Positions 27,783 to 37,508 of a stretch of DNA of 64,000 nucleotides are shown here, in pieces. Location of the stretch: NCBI RefSeq assembly GCF_005938085.1, contig NZ_SMZK01000002.1, positions 310,001-374,000 on the forward strand, in the 5' to 3' direction. This DNA comes from Haloterrigena sp. H1 (GTDB lineage: Archaea; Halobacteriota; Halobacteria; Halobacteriales; Natrialbaceae). The stretch's first letter is position 1. Every line of letters starts with the position of its first letter. The notes beneath the pieces were generated by a model, which worked only from the letters and a program-made list of their open reading frames with translations, made no database searches and was not told the DNA's origin. Both the position numbers and the translations under genes were made by a program.

Positions 27783-28709
27783 CTACCACGGGTCGAGTGG
27801 TCCACCCGACGTCACTTTGTCGACCGCCACGTATCGGTCGTGGACGACGCAGACGGCGGTGGCGAGCAGTCCGGCACCGATCCCGGCGATGCCGACCGGG
27901 CCGACGAAGAGATTGCCCGCACCGGTGAGGTAGACAAGCGAGAGCGACGCTACGGCGTTGAACGAACCGTGGAGCAGCGTCGCGGCGAGGACGGACCTCG
28001 CACGGACGGTCAGGTAGGTGAACAGCGGGGAGGCGGCGACCGTCCAGCCAATCATCACGACGACTCCTGCGACCGGTGCGTCGGGGAAGTTGTGTCCCTG
28101 GACGATCAGCGGTGCGTGCCAGATACCCCAGACGACGCCCGTCAGGAGCGATAGCCGCCAGAACCCGAGCGGTGAGAGTTCTCGTAGGAGCAGTCCCCGC
28201 CAGCCCAACTCTTCTCCCAACGCTGCGACAGCATTGATCGTCAGTCCCCCGATAAGCCCTTGCAGGACGAAAAACACGGGAATGGGAACCGGTACATCCT
28301 CGAGGGCGGCCAGTGAGGCTTCGACCTGTGCCTCGGGTAGCCCGAGTTCACGGAGGAACGCCCCGTAGTCCGTCGTGAAAGAGACCTCCGGAAAGATGAC
28401 ACCGATCCCGACCGTCAGTGCGAGAAGTCCGACTGGTGTCAACCAGGCTAGGCCGACCCACCGGAGTCGTCCCCTGCGGAGTCCACAGCCGGTTCGGACT
28501 GACTTGCCGTCCCACCACTGAATCAGTATCGCGGCAACGGCTGGCGCCCACATATAGACGACGACCACGAGGACCGTTCCACGGAGACCCCTCAGGTCGA
28601 CATCGACAATAGCGAACACGGTGGCCCCCACCCACGAGATGCCGAATGCAAGCGCAAGAAACACGAGGACCTTGCGCACATTGACCTTCCTGAGGTTCGA
28701 TGACGACAT
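27783..28709 (-). CDS. CPBP-family intramembrane metalloprotease
   Basis: About 308 residues with seven or eight hydrophobic segments. The CPBP (Abi/CAAX) motifs are present: GEELGWRGLLL (motif 1, Glu-Glu and Arg), WGIWHAPLI (motif 2 His) and HGSFNA (motif 3 His-Asn). Members cut within membranes or prenylated-type tails; substrates in archaea are unknown. ATG 28709 begins MSSSNLRKVNVRK just before the first helix; an upstream in-frame ATG-type start at 28808 adds 33 unlikely residues. Confidence 0.9.
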   Translation of the reverse strand: MSSSNLRKVNVRKVLVFLALAFGISWVGATVFAIVDVDLRGLRGTVLVVVVYMWAPAVAAILIQWWDGKSVRTGCGLRRGRLRWVGLAWLTPVGLLALTVGIGVIFPEVSFTTDYGAFLRELGLPEAQVEASLAALEDVPVPIPVFFVLQGLIGGLTINAVAALGEELGWRGLLLRELSPLGFWRLSLLTGVVWGIWHAPLIVQGHNFPDAPVAGVVVMIGWTVAASPLFTYLTVRARSVLAATLLHGSFNAVASLSLVYLTGAGNLFVGPVGIAGIGAGLLATAVCVVHDRYVAVDKVTSGGPLDPW

Positions 28710-29317
28710 CTGCTGGGTTATCGAATATCCGACTGAAGTATCAGCGTGCCGGTTTCTCCCCAACGGGAACGGCCTGTCCGATGAATCTCGGTCGTGCACC
28801 GCATCCAAACGGCCAATACGACGACCTCGGCAGGTCCAGATTCGTCGTCAAGTTTCGTTCTCTCAGCTGTGATCAGAGCGATTTCATTTTTGGAGACTCT
28901 GGAGTGATCAGACAGAGGATACGTCCAGCACGATCGTGCGACATATTAAAGAATTAGCGTTTGTCGCACCGTGAGAACTATCATTCGGTCAATAACTTGT
29001 AGACAAGTATCACACCCGTATTATATGGAACGCTAGAGTCGAAAACATGTGAGTAGGGCCCAATGGTGCCGAGACCGCTCAGAGAAGCACGAGTGACGTC
29101 GTACCGTGTTCGTCTCCCAGCGGTCTTCAACTCGGCCCATAGTCACCATCTCCGGACTAGACATCGACGACTGGCACCAGTTGGAAGAATAACGACGAAC
29201 GATTCGTATTGATAAACAATGCATTCTACAGAAAAACCAGCGAGTATCTCGGGACGACGTCCTGAATCGGGTTACCAACCAACGGCGATAATCTCTATGA
29301 TCAGGAGGTAAGTTTCG
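28710..29317. other. 608-bp gap, no intact gene
   Basis: The gap separates the divergent protease and SulP genes. AT-rich runs near 28940-29035 may hold promoters. A minus-strand stretch around 29050-29270 reads as interrupted peptide and might be a very old transposase remnant, but I could not match it. GGAGG at 29304 is the ribosome binding site of the following GTG start. Confidence 0.4.
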
Positions 29318-31054
29318 GTGTCGACAAAACGCCTACGAGAACGAATTAGCAGACGATTTTCGTCGACTCTCCCGGTGCTCGAGTGGCTCCCACAGTATAA
29401 TACGTCGTGGCTCCGTCTGGACGTCGTCGCGGGAATCACCGTCGCAGCGTCGGTCATTCCCGAAGGGTTGGCGTACGCATCATTAGCGAACATGCCGCCG
29501 GAGACTGGCTTGTATGCCGGGTTGATGGCCGTCATCGCCTACTTGTTTCTCGGTACCTCCCGGCAAGTCATCGTGGGACCGACCTCGGCGCTGGCGATTC
29601 TACTCGCGAGTGGTGTCGGGACAGTCGCTAGCGGAAACACCGCCTCGTATGGGTCACTCGTCGTCGTAACGACAATCCTCGTCGGCATCTTCGCAGGTAT
29701 TTCGTGGGCGTTTCGGTTAGGCTTTCTCGTCCACTTCATCTCGGGATCGGTTCTCACGGGATTTTCCGCCGGAGCGGCGCTGTACATTATGTCAACCCAG
29801 CTCAGCAAACTTTTCGGCATCGAGAGCAGCACGTCGGGCGGCTTCTTCGGGAAAACGTTTTTTGGGCGGATCTGGTTCGCCGGAACTCATCTCGCTGAGA
29901 CGAACCCTGAGACACTAACCGTCGGTGTTGCTGGCATCGTGTTGCTCCTCCTTGGAGAACGGTACGCGTCGCGTGCCCCCTCCGCGCTCGTCGTCGTCGT
30001 CCTCTCGATCATGCTCATGTCGGTGACGAACCTGCAGGCCCGCGGTGTCGACATCGTCGGGTCGATTCCGAGCGGTCTCCCCTCGCTGACGGTTCCATCG
30101 ATTCCCAGGATCGCGACGCTGGGCGCCCTCGTCCCCGTCGCCGCTTCGTTGTTCCTGCTCTCGTACGTTGAAGGCATCGGCGTAGTCGAGACGTTTGCCA
30201 GACGACACGACTACCGAACCGATGCGAATCAGGAACTGTTGGCCGACGGCGTTGCCAACCTCGCCGCTGGCTTCGGGGGCGGATTCGTCGTCGGGGGAAG
30301 TATGTCTCGGTCGGCGCTCAACGACGCTGTCGGCGGCAAGACGCAACTCACGAACGCCGTGATCGCTCTCGTTCTCGTCATCGTCCTGCTCTTTCTCACC
30401 GGCGTATTCGCGAATCTCCCAGAAACGATTCTCGCAGCGATCGTTATCGTCGCCGTCACGTCCCTTTTCGACGCGAGCGCACTCCGCCAACTGTACCACG
30501 TGAGCAAGAGTGAGTTTACCATCGCGATGTCTGCCTTGCTCGGAGTACTCACGGTCGGAATGCTCTGGGGCGTCTTCATCGGCGTCGTCCTCTCGTTGCT
30601 GGTCGCGATTTCTCGGGTCAGTAGTCCCACGACACACGAACTCGGCCAGATCGCCGGGACGGACCATTTCGTCGCTCTCGATCTATACCCGGCGGCGACG
30701 ACCATCACGGATGTGTTCGTCTACCGCGTCGAAGCTGAACTGTTCTACGCGAACGCTGATACAGTTCGGACCGATCTCCTTGAACGGCTCGCAAAACACG
30801 ACTCTGATGTCGAATTGGTCGTCTTCGACCTCACATCATCGTCAACGGTCGACTTCGAAGCCGCGCAAATGTTGGAGGAACTGCAACAGAAACTCGGAGC
30901 ACGTGGAATTGACCTCCGTTTTGCGGAAGCCGAGCCCGAGGTCGTACAGATGTTCGAAACGATGGGGTTCGCGACGAACATTGACGGTGTGAAGCCCGAG
31001 GAATCGGTCGATGACGTTATCGACCGCTGGAGCGCGGAGCAATCGTCCGAATGA
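29318..31054 (+). CDS. SulP-family anion transporter with STAS domain
   Basis: 578 residues. Residues about 20-435 hold 10-12 hydrophobic segments with SulP landmarks: AGITVAASVIPEGLAYASLA, GPTSALAILLASG and FVVGGSMSRSALND. Residues about 455-565 form a STAS domain (LVVFDLTSSSTVDFEAAQML). Substrates of the family are sulfate, bicarbonate or other anions. The start is GTG 29318, backed by an unusually good GGAGG nine bases upstream, rare among the mostly leaderless genes here. Sulfate transport would fit the sulfur island 6 kb away, but bicarbonate is equally likely. Confidence 0.92.
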   Translation: MSTKRLRERISRRFSSTLPVLEWLPQYNTSWLRLDVVAGITVAASVIPEGLAYASLANMPPETGLYAGLMAVIAYLFLGTSRQVIVGPTSALAILLASGVGTVASGNTASYGSLVVVTTILVGIFAGISWAFRLGFLVHFISGSVLTGFSAGAALYIMSTQLSKLFGIESSTSGGFFGKTFFGRIWFAGTHLAETNPETLTVGVAGIVLLLLGERYASRAPSALVVVVLSIMLMSVTNLQARGVDIVGSIPSGLPSLTVPSIPRIATLGALVPVAASLFLLSYVEGIGVVETFARRHDYRTDANQELLADGVANLAAGFGGGFVVGGSMSRSALNDAVGGKTQLTNAVIALVLVIVLLFLTGVFANLPETILAAIVIVAVTSLFDASALRQLYHVSKSEFTIAMSALLGVLTVGMLWGVFIGVVLSLLVAISRVSSPTTHELGQIAGTDHFVALDLYPAATTITDVFVYRVEAELFYANADTVRTDLLERLAKHDSDVELVVFDLTSSSTVDFEAAQMLEELQQKLGARGIDLRFAEAEPEVVQMFETMGFATNIDGVKPEESVDDVIDRWSAEQSSE

Positions 31055-31180
31055 AGGGCTCGAGGGTGCCTATTCGATGAATTTCGGTCGGGTACTACAG
31101 CTGAACGTCTGACACGGCGACCTTAACAGATCTATATTCGTCGACTCGTTCGGCGTTTTGTCCTGATGGTGGTGTATCCT

Positions 31181-31260
31181 GTGAACTACCCCGCCCTACT
31201 TGCCGCCTTCAGCGGCTCCTTGAGGGCGGGGGCTTGGCACCCTCACCGCCACCGCTAATC
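31181..31260 (-). mobile_element. Solo right-end/omega-RNA-like hairpin
   Basis: GTGAACTACCCCGCCCTACT through CTTGAGGGCGGGGGCTT to CACCGCCACCGCTAATC. It has the same structure and nearly the same sequence as the copies at 3101, 8681 and 59281. The last bases provide the TAG stop codon of the PH-domain gene that runs into it from the right. Confidence 0.6.
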
Positions 31261-31827
31261 TTCGATCGTCGTGTGAATCTCTCGGATCTCATCCCGGATC
31301 CGCTGCCACTGAGTCAAAGTGCCAGGAATATCCGACTCTTGCCGATCGTTCCCACCAAGTCCGTCGTTGTTCGATGCTGCTTGATCGACGAGTGCCCGAA
31401 TTTTACGGGGATCGTCTATCGCCTGAAATGAGAGGTCATTCCCACCAGCGATCTCGAACTCGACGGAGCCGTACCCGAACATCGATCCTGTAATATCTTG
31501 GCCATAGGCACTGTTCTGGACCGTTTCGAGATTGGCCTGTGTGACATGTCGGGTCACTACCCCATGTTTCACGTAGAGTGCTTGGTCCGTTATCACGTAC
31601 TGCGTGCCCTGTATAGCCAGATACTTCCAGAGAGGAATTGCTGCACCGATTGGAACGGCTGCGAGAAAGAGTAGCGTCTCTTCTACTAGGCTGCTGACAA
31701 CCCCGACGGCCACGAGCAGCAATCCCGTTGCGAGTGCTGGAAGTACGGTCGTAATTCGCGGATGACCGGCCCACGTGACTGACTCGTGGCTGTCGAGTGG
31801 GACAGCCGGGTCGATTGACTCCGTCAT
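31255..31827 (-). CDS. Membrane-anchored bacterial-PH (bPH2) protein
   Basis: 190 residues. Two hydrophobic segments (about 27-48 and 50-68) precede a bacterial PH domain: TQYVITDQALYVKHGVVTR, then NLETVQNSAYGQ and GYGSVEFEIAG. This is the YdbS/YdbT pattern. Function of the family is poorly known. The gene sits 13 bases from its paralogue, so the two probably form an operon and maybe a complex. The stop codon belongs to an adjacent solo hairpin, so the natural C-terminus may have been altered. Confidence 0.85.
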   Translation of the reverse strand: MTESIDPAVPLDSHESVTWAGHPRITTVLPALATGLLLVAVGVVSSLVEETLLFLAAVPIGAAIPLWKYLAIQGTQYVITDQALYVKHGVVTRHVTQANLETVQNSAYGQDITGSMFGYGSVEFEIAGGNDLSFQAIDDPRKIRALVDQAASNNDGLGGNDRQESDIPGTLTQWQRIRDEIREIHTTIED

Positions 31828-31840
31828 TGCTGTCTACCGG

Positions 31841-32530
31841 TCATTGGCTCGATCCCTGTTCGGTTTCAGAGGGATCAGTTGGCCGTTTAGTACTCTTAGA
31901 CTCGTTCGATTCGGAGTTGTTCTCGCTAGTTGAATGCCGCTTTTCTGAAGTACCGATATTGGACATTGTGGCTGAGGTATCGCCCACAGTCTCCTGTTGT
32001 GTCTCGAGAGTAGAGCGAATCTCCTTGAGCTCAATGAGAATCTCGTCAAGCACATCACGCTTTGTTTCGCCGGATTCCGTAGCCGATTTACCACGACTAG
32101 CCTTCACGCGCTTGTTGATGAGTTCCTGAACAGCACGTGGTTCGGGCACTGACTGGAACTGCATCTCGATACCGGATCCGCCAGCAGTCGAGATATCGAC
32201 GTTTCCATAGCCGAACTGGGAGCCGAAAAACCCCTGGCTGTAGGAGGTGTTCTGGACCTTGCCGAAATCGATGCGCTGGACATCACGAGAGAGGATTCCT
32301 GTCTTCTTATACAGTCCATCGGTTGTCACAACGTACTGCGTATTCTCACGGTGAAGATAGGCCCCCGCGATGATGAATAACCCAACGAGGACGAGAGCCA
32401 AGGGCAGACCAATGATGAGTGCCGGGATTAGACTACTCTCATGGGGTTTCCCAGACCAGATGATCTCCTCGTCCTGATCAAGGGTTAACCAGTCGTCAAT
32501 TCCAGGGTCGATAACAGAGGAGTTGGACAT
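31841..32530 (-). CDS. Membrane-anchored bacterial-PH (bPH2) protein with charged tail
   Basis: 229 residues. One long or two short hydrophobic segments (about 34-58, LIPALIIGLPLALVLVGLFI) precede a PH-like domain: TQYVVTTDGLYKKTGILSR, DFGKVQNTSYSQ and QFGYGNVDISTAGG. The C-terminal ~60 residues are Ser/Glu/Lys-rich and probably disordered. It is paralogous to the downstream gene at 31255. Confidence 0.85.
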   Translation of the reverse strand: MSNSSVIDPGIDDWLTLDQDEEIIWSGKPHESSLIPALIIGLPLALVLVGLFIIAGAYLHRENTQYVVTTDGLYKKTGILSRDVQRIDFGKVQNTSYSQGFFGSQFGYGNVDISTAGGSGIEMQFQSVPEPRAVQELINKRVKASRGKSATESGETKRDVLDEILIELKEIRSTLETQQETVGDTSATMSNIGTSEKRHSTSENNSESNESKSTKRPTDPSETEQGSSQ

Positions 32531-32589
32531 ACATGACTATTCAATTGTTAGGTGTATTAAACTCTCGACAGACCCAGCTTCATCCACCA

Positions 32590-33100
32590 CGCGTTTCGGT
32601 CACACGACTATCTCGAATGATGCTACGTACAACTGGTATCTGTGGCTTCTCTGGAGTCGAATGTACCGGTTGTCTCCATACTGCTGGTCAAGAACTAGAA
32701 GGAGAACTTCATCGAAAGAACCCGAACACGACCTGCTCGTCTTCTTTCTCCTCGTGATTGTCCTCACCGAGCGCCTCTCCTAGACGCTCGGCGAGAATCT
32801 TTTCTGCATCGGTGGGTCGTCGTGGATCCATTGGCCGCGGTTTGGCGTAGTTCATCCCTGCTTCTCGGAATTTCCGGCTCAAATGGGTGGATGGTACGTG
32901 ACGTTGTAGCGGTCTTCGATAAGCGCGTGAATCTGCTTAGGCGTCACGGCTGGCTCTCTTCGAGACTGGTACAGAGTTCGTCCCACTGTTGGGAGGTGAA
33001 CTTCGGCAGCCAACCGCCGCCGAAGCGTGGGCGGAGCCCCTTGACCCCACCATCATTCCACGCCGATGCTCAGCGACGCGCTGTGGATCGAGAGGTCCCG
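32590..33100 (-). pseudogene. Decayed IS630-family transposase, N-terminal half
   Basis: The minus strand carries, in shifting frames, VGTSRSTARR, ASAWNDGGVKGLRPRFGGG, FTSQQWDELCTSLEESQP, IHALIEDRYNVTYHP, KFREAGMNYAKPRPMDPRRP and EKILAERLGEALGE, then VVFGFFDE. These are consecutive parts of the helix-turn-helix and early catalytic region of haloarchaeal IS630-type transposases. Several stops and frameshifts break it and the DDE domain is absent. Confidence 0.7.
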
Positions 33101-33105
33101 ACGCG

Positions 33106-34332
33106 TCAGCCTGCTTGCTCGCGCGTATCTCCCCGCATATACTCGCTGAGAGTGTCTGCAAGTGCCTCCGCAAAGGCCTGGTCGTTGATATCAGTCTCCA
33201 TTTCGATGAGTTCGATGTCGTCATCGAGCGTCGATCGCAACGCATCGAACAATGCTGTGTCAGCTTCTGGATCGTGAAAATCTTCACCTGCCGTATCTAT
33301 CGCCGAGACACCTTCCAAGGGGAGTGCGAGAGCAGTCGGCCCGGCCGCGGCATTGAGTTTCTCGGCGATGATCGTTCCTAGTTCAGCATTCTCCTCGGGT
33401 GTCGTCCGCATGAGCGTTACCTGTGGATTATGGATGTGGAACTGTCGTCCCTCGAACTCTTCGGGAACTGAATCACGTGGACCGAAGTTGACCATGTCGA
33501 GCGCGCCCGTCGAGACGACCTGTGGGATGCCTTTGTCCCCAGCCGCTTCGAGTCGATCCGGGCCAGCGCTGAGTACACCCCCGACCAGTTCGTCGGCCCA
33601 CTCGGTCGTCGTGACGTCGAGAACGCCGTCGATGACGCCCTCCTCAATAAGCGTCTCCATCGCACGACCGCCTGTCCCAGTCGCATGGAAGACAATCGTC
33701 TCATAGCCGTTTGCTTCGAGTCGCTCACGGGCCGTCTGAACGCAGGGCGTCGTAACGCCGAACATGGTGATGCCGATAGTCGGCCGGTCTTCGACGTCGA
33801 CATCGGGTTCATTCGAGACCATTCCAACCATCGCGAGAGCAGCGTTGGCTATGACTTGCCGCGAGAGCTGATTCAACCCCTCGATATCTGCGACGGAATA
33901 CATCATCATGATGTCCCGGGAACCGACGTAGGGCTCTGTATCGCCGGACGCCATCGTCGAAACCATGAGTTTGGGTACGCCGACCGGCAGCGCCCGCATC
34001 GCTGTCGTCGCAATCGAGGTGTTACCCGAGCCACCGAGTCCGAGAACACCATCAAGAATACCCTCGTCGTGGAGCTGGTGAGCGATTTCGGCTGCCCCCT
34101 CGCCCATCGCCTCCATCGCCTCACCGCGATCGGCCTCATTCTGCAATTGCTCGAGTGTCGTCCCGGCCGCCTCGGCGACCGTGCTCGCAGCCGTCTCTGG
34201 CTCGGACGGGGGTTCACCGACCACGCCGGTGTCGACGACGTGGACATCCACCCCCTGTGCTTCGATGATTTCCCTCGCGAAGCCAATCTCTTCGTCTTTC
34301 GTGTCCAGTGTGCCGATGATGACGACGCTCAT
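33106..34332 (-). CDS. Tm-1-like ATP-binding protein (UPF0261)
   Basis: 408 residues beginning MSVVIIGTLDTKDEEIGFA, the typical start of UPF0261/Tm-1-like proteins. GLGGSGNTSIATTAMRALP near 100-118 is the nucleotide-binding region; FHATGTGGRAMETLIEEG near 230 is conserved in the C-terminal domain. Plant Tm-1 blocks tobamovirus replication, but prokaryotic members accompany a TIM-barrel partner in an unidentified pathway. Such a partner is in this operon. The start overlaps the stop of the cupin gene (ATGA). A decayed transposase lies just past the stop. Confidence 0.9.
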   Translation of the reverse strand: MSVVIIGTLDTKDEEIGFAREIIEAQGVDVHVVDTGVVGEPPSEPETAASTVAEAAGTTLEQLQNEADRGEAMEAMGEGAAEIAHQLHDEGILDGVLGLGGSGNTSIATTAMRALPVGVPKLMVSTMASGDTEPYVGSRDIMMMYSVADIEGLNQLSRQVIANAALAMVGMVSNEPDVDVEDRPTIGITMFGVTTPCVQTARERLEANGYETIVFHATGTGGRAMETLIEEGVIDGVLDVTTTEWADELVGGVLSAGPDRLEAAGDKGIPQVVSTGALDMVNFGPRDSVPEEFEGRQFHIHNPQVTLMRTTPEENAELGTIIAEKLNAAAGPTALALPLEGVSAIDTAGEDFHDPEADTALFDALRSTLDDDIELIEMETDINDQAFAEALADTLSEYMRGDTREQAG

Positions 34333-34769
34333 GAGTCAGTCTCAGTTGCAACGGCGTCTTCCTCGGTCGGTAGCTCTCCGGCGGGAACGATCTCACACTC
34401 AGGGAGGTCCCGCAGCACGTCTTCCGGTCCGGGAGGGGCATACACGGCCAAGAGGAGCAACGGCTCCCAGCCAGTGTTGACGGTCCCATGTTCGACTCCT
34501 TCTGGGATGAATACCAACTCACCCGCCGTGATTTCGCGCGTTTTATCCGCGACTTCCTGTTCGCCCTCTCCACGGAGGACGTAGAGAATCTCGTCGCTGT
34601 CGGGGTGGGTGTGCCGCTCGTGGCCCTTACCCGGCTCGAGTTTCACAACGCCGGCGCTGAAACGTTCACCGCCGGTGACTTCGGGTGTACTCAGCCATTT
34701 GAGCACCCCCCAGTCAAACACCTGGCTCTCGACGTCATCCGGTTCGATGAAGTGGTTTTCCTCCGACAT
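34329..34769 (-). CDS. Cupin-domain protein
   Basis: 146 residues with cupin motif 1 (KGHERHTHPDSDEILYVLRG: the two His and Glu metal ligands) and motif 2 (GVEHGTVNTGWEPL, His). A single metal-binding beta barrel, often an isomerase, dioxygenase or ligand sensor. It is the middle gene of a tightly packed three-gene operon with no gaps, which suggests it acts on a product of its neighbours. Confidence 0.88.
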   Translation of the reverse strand: MSEENHFIEPDDVESQVFDWGVLKWLSTPEVTGGERFSAGVVKLEPGKGHERHTHPDSDEILYVLRGEGEQEVADKTREITAGELVFIPEGVEHGTVNTGWEPLLLLAVYAPPGPEDVLRDLPECEIVPAGELPTEEDAVATETDS

Positions 34770-34771
34770 AA

Positions 34772-35605
34772 TTAGAACTCGATCGCTTTGAATTCGCGGG
34801 CCTGATTTTCGATAGCCTCCTCGGTCGGAAGCCGCTCGAGGCTGGATGCACCGAAGAATCCGACGACGCCCTCCGTGTTGTTTAGGACGTATTCAGCGTC
34901 GTCGGGCCATGCGATGGGGCCGCCATGGCAGATGACCAGCACATCATCATTGACGGCTGTTGCCGCGTCGTGGTGAGCCTGAACCCGTTCGGCAGCAGTT
35001 TCGATGTCAAGTGCCGTTTCGGCTCCGATGTCGCCTGAAGTTGTTAGGCCCATGTGCGATACAATCACATCGGCGCCTGCCTCGGCCATCTCGCGGGCCT
35101 GTTCTTCACTGAAGACGTACGGACACGTGAGCATGTCCTGTTCGGAAGCCTCTCGAATCATGTCGACTTCCTTGTCATACCCCATACCCGTCTCCTCGAT
35201 GTTCTGCCGGAACTGGCTGTCCTCGTCGATAAGACCGACCGTCGGGAAGTTCTGGACGCCCGAGAATCCGCGCCGCTTGAGATCTTCGATGAAGACATCC
35301 ATCTGACGGAACGGGTCGGTTCCATTGACGCCTGCAAGAACGGGTGTGTCTTCTACGACCGGCAACACCTGTCGGCCCATATCGAGAACGATCTCGTTGG
35401 CATCGCCATACGGAAGCAGGCCGGCAAGCGAGCCACGACCGTTCATTCGGTAGCGTCCGGAGTTGTAGATAATCAGGAGATCGACACCGCCGCGCTCGGC
35501 GAACTTCGCCGACATACCCGTTCCTGCACCAGCACCGATGATTGGATCTCCACTCGATACGGTCTCGTGTAGCCGCTTCAGTGACTCCTCGTGTGTAATT
35601 GGCAT
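34772..35605 (-). CDS. Phosphoenolpyruvate hydrolase-like TIM-barrel protein
   Basis: 277 residues with the pattern of the TIM-barrel/phosphoenolpyruvate-mutase-superfamily proteins that partner Tm-1-like genes: PIIGAGAGTGMSAKFAERGG, LLPYGDANEIVLDMG, GVNGTDPFRQMD and GVQNFPTVGLIDE. ATG 35605 begins MPITHEESLKRL; a further 15 residues upstream would start within the promoter, where ATAAATAT lies about 45 nt before the ATG. First gene of the operon. Activity unproved. Confidence 0.85.
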   Translation of the reverse strand: MPITHEESLKRLHETVSSGDPIIGAGAGTGMSAKFAERGGVDLLIIYNSGRYRMNGRGSLAGLLPYGDANEIVLDMGRQVLPVVEDTPVLAGVNGTDPFRQMDVFIEDLKRRGFSGVQNFPTVGLIDEDSQFRQNIEETGMGYDKEVDMIREASEQDMLTCPYVFSEEQAREMAEAGADVIVSHMGLTTSGDIGAETALDIETAAERVQAHHDAATAVNDDVLVICHGGPIAWPDDAEYVLNNTEGVVGFFGASSLERLPTEEAIENQAREFKAIEF

Positions 35606-35740
35606 GTGATAACGAATGCCAATTTTGTCCCCACTATTCAACCTTTGCATATTTATACATGGATGAATAGGGTTTGATTATGGAATTCAGAAGAGACAAT
35701 ATTATCTACACTCCCATGACTTGCCACGCTTCGCGAAATT

Positions 35741-36258
35741 GACATCCTCCTCCGCGTAAACGCGGAGGAATCCCGAGCGGTGGGAGTTTCAGGTTTGCAG
35801 TCCAATCGGCGGACTCCCAGTCCTTTCGGGGACGGGTAGTCCCACAGCGTCGGACTGGTGGACTGCTGGCCATGCCAAGTGGCCGTTACCCCTATCCTCA
35901 ACCGTGTATGGCATCCCGGTGTTGTTTTGGCCACTGGGATGCCAGCAGGAGTCAGCGGACTTGGGGGTATCGTCTCTCGTGTTTTGAGCAGTCGGCACAT
36001 CGGCACACTTTTCGAGGATGTGGCGTTCACCGACTGCCCTTTCGGATACTGCCTCGTTATCGGGGGCGGACAGGCCGCCTCCGCAGGACGGTTCGGAATC
36101 CGCTCCGTTCCGACCAATTCCTACCGTTCGATTGGGCGACCTGCCACTTAAACGTCTGCATAGGAAACTCGGATTATACATCCAAACGGTGTCTCCGCCC
36201 CGAGTGACGGCGCGTATCCACGCCGTGAACGGCGTGGTATTGCGCCTGTTCCACCTAT
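35741..36258 (-). mobile_element. Internally deleted IS605-type element (tnpB tail plus both ends)
   Basis: The right-end hairpin CCTCCGCGTAAACGCGGAGG lies near 35748. To its right a minus frame reads GADSEPSCGGGLSAPDNEA and AVGERHILEKC, the tail seen after the zinc ribbon of many haloarchaeal TnpB proteins. The far end has a CACGCCGTGAACGGCGTG stem near 36219, like an IS200 left end. No tnpA or RuvC region remains. It looks like a roughly 500-bp non-autonomous derivative. Confidence 0.55.
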
Positions 36259-36347
36259 AAACTCAGTCTGACTGCCGAGTGGATCGATCGTCGTTTCGAC
36301 TCGAATATCGGAAAGCCTTGACGCACGCAACTGTACGAGCGTCTGGT

Positions 36348-37508
36348 TCACTCCTCGTTCGGCGGAAGATCGCCGAGGGCAGTGATCCCAGAGTTCGTGT
36401 TGCTCATCGCAAAGACTGCCCCATCGGCGATGACGGGTGGAGCACTGATTGTCGGGTCGAACGTGTCGTCAACGGCGTAATACCACCTGGTCGTTCCGTC
36501 TATTCGGTCGAAAGCGCCGATACACGGCCAAGACGTCTCGAGGTCGAATGCATCGCCGGAGATCGGCGCAACGACAGTGTTCTGCCCGACTGCGAGGCCG
36601 TCCGCCTGTGGGTCCCCATCGGTTGACCACCGCTCTGAGCCATCTGAGGCGGAAACCGCAGCGAGTCCGTCAGCGCCCAGAACGAACACCGTTACATCGG
36701 CGACGGCGATCGCGCGGATCGTTCGGTCGGCGACGGCGACTGAAGTGCGGTGTTCGCCCGTTTTTGGGTCGTAAACGAGAACGGCGCCGTCGTCGCCGAT
36801 GAAGACGCCATCCGTAGTGGCCACCGGTGGGGTTGTTGGAGCGTCGAGAGTGCGTTCCCACATCAGAGCTCCGTCTTCGGCTGCAAAAGAGCGGAGGATC
36901 GGCGTTTCGTCCTCTGTGTATCCGCTGGCGTAAACGCACTCGTCGAACACCGCCGGTGGCGTCGTGCGAACGGAGGCCCGGAGCGGGGCTGTCCACTCCG
37001 TCTCACCCGAGGCGACGGAAAATGCCACGAGTTCGAGAACGGGGTCGTCCTGTTGGGGGCGTTCGAAGGGGACAACCCCGATCGACAGGTCGGGAGCGAC
37101 TGTCATCGGTCCGATTGGAACCCCATCGATCGTCCGCGTCCATTGCTTGCTGCCGTCGGCCGGATCGAACGACATCAACCGGCCTGTGGACCCGAGCAAA
37201 ATGTGCTCACCGGTGACGGCCGGTTGTGTCAGCGGTGCGCCCGAGGAATCGACCTCGAGGTTGGTCCGCCACTGCTGTTCGCCAGTCTGGGCGTCCAGCG
37301 CTACCAGTGCGTCGCCGACGGAATACACCGTCTCCTCGTCGACCAGCGGTGGGATCGTTTCGGCACTTCCCCCATTCCATGCCGGCGTTCCACGTTCTGG
37401 GACAGTGACATTCGAGGCGCCCGTGTTGCCGGCATCGTGGGCCGACTGTAGCCACGTCCCCGTTGGGGATTCGGGGAGAGGGCGGTTTTCATTGCTGGTA
37501 AAAATATT
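36348..37508 (-). pseudogene. PQQ-like beta-propeller lipoprotein, 3' part, split by ISH6
   Basis: The frame from 37508 leftward has no start codon of its own. It reads TSNENRPLPESPTGTWLQ, then repeated propeller blades of the form (x)ALDAQTGEQQWRTN, FDPADGSKQWTR and VYDPKTGEHRTS. When the ISH6 element and one copy of its target duplication are removed, this frame joins the signal peptide at 39033 without a frameshift, giving about 410 residues. The intact protein would be an outer-surface lipoprotein of the PQQ-repeat (BamB-like) type. A GTG at 37328 could allow a shorter soluble product. Confidence 0.85.

Noticed and set aside
29033..29278. Transposase remnant upstream of the SulP gene
   Set aside because: The interrupted peptide could not be matched to a family with any confidence, so it is mentioned only in the gap note.
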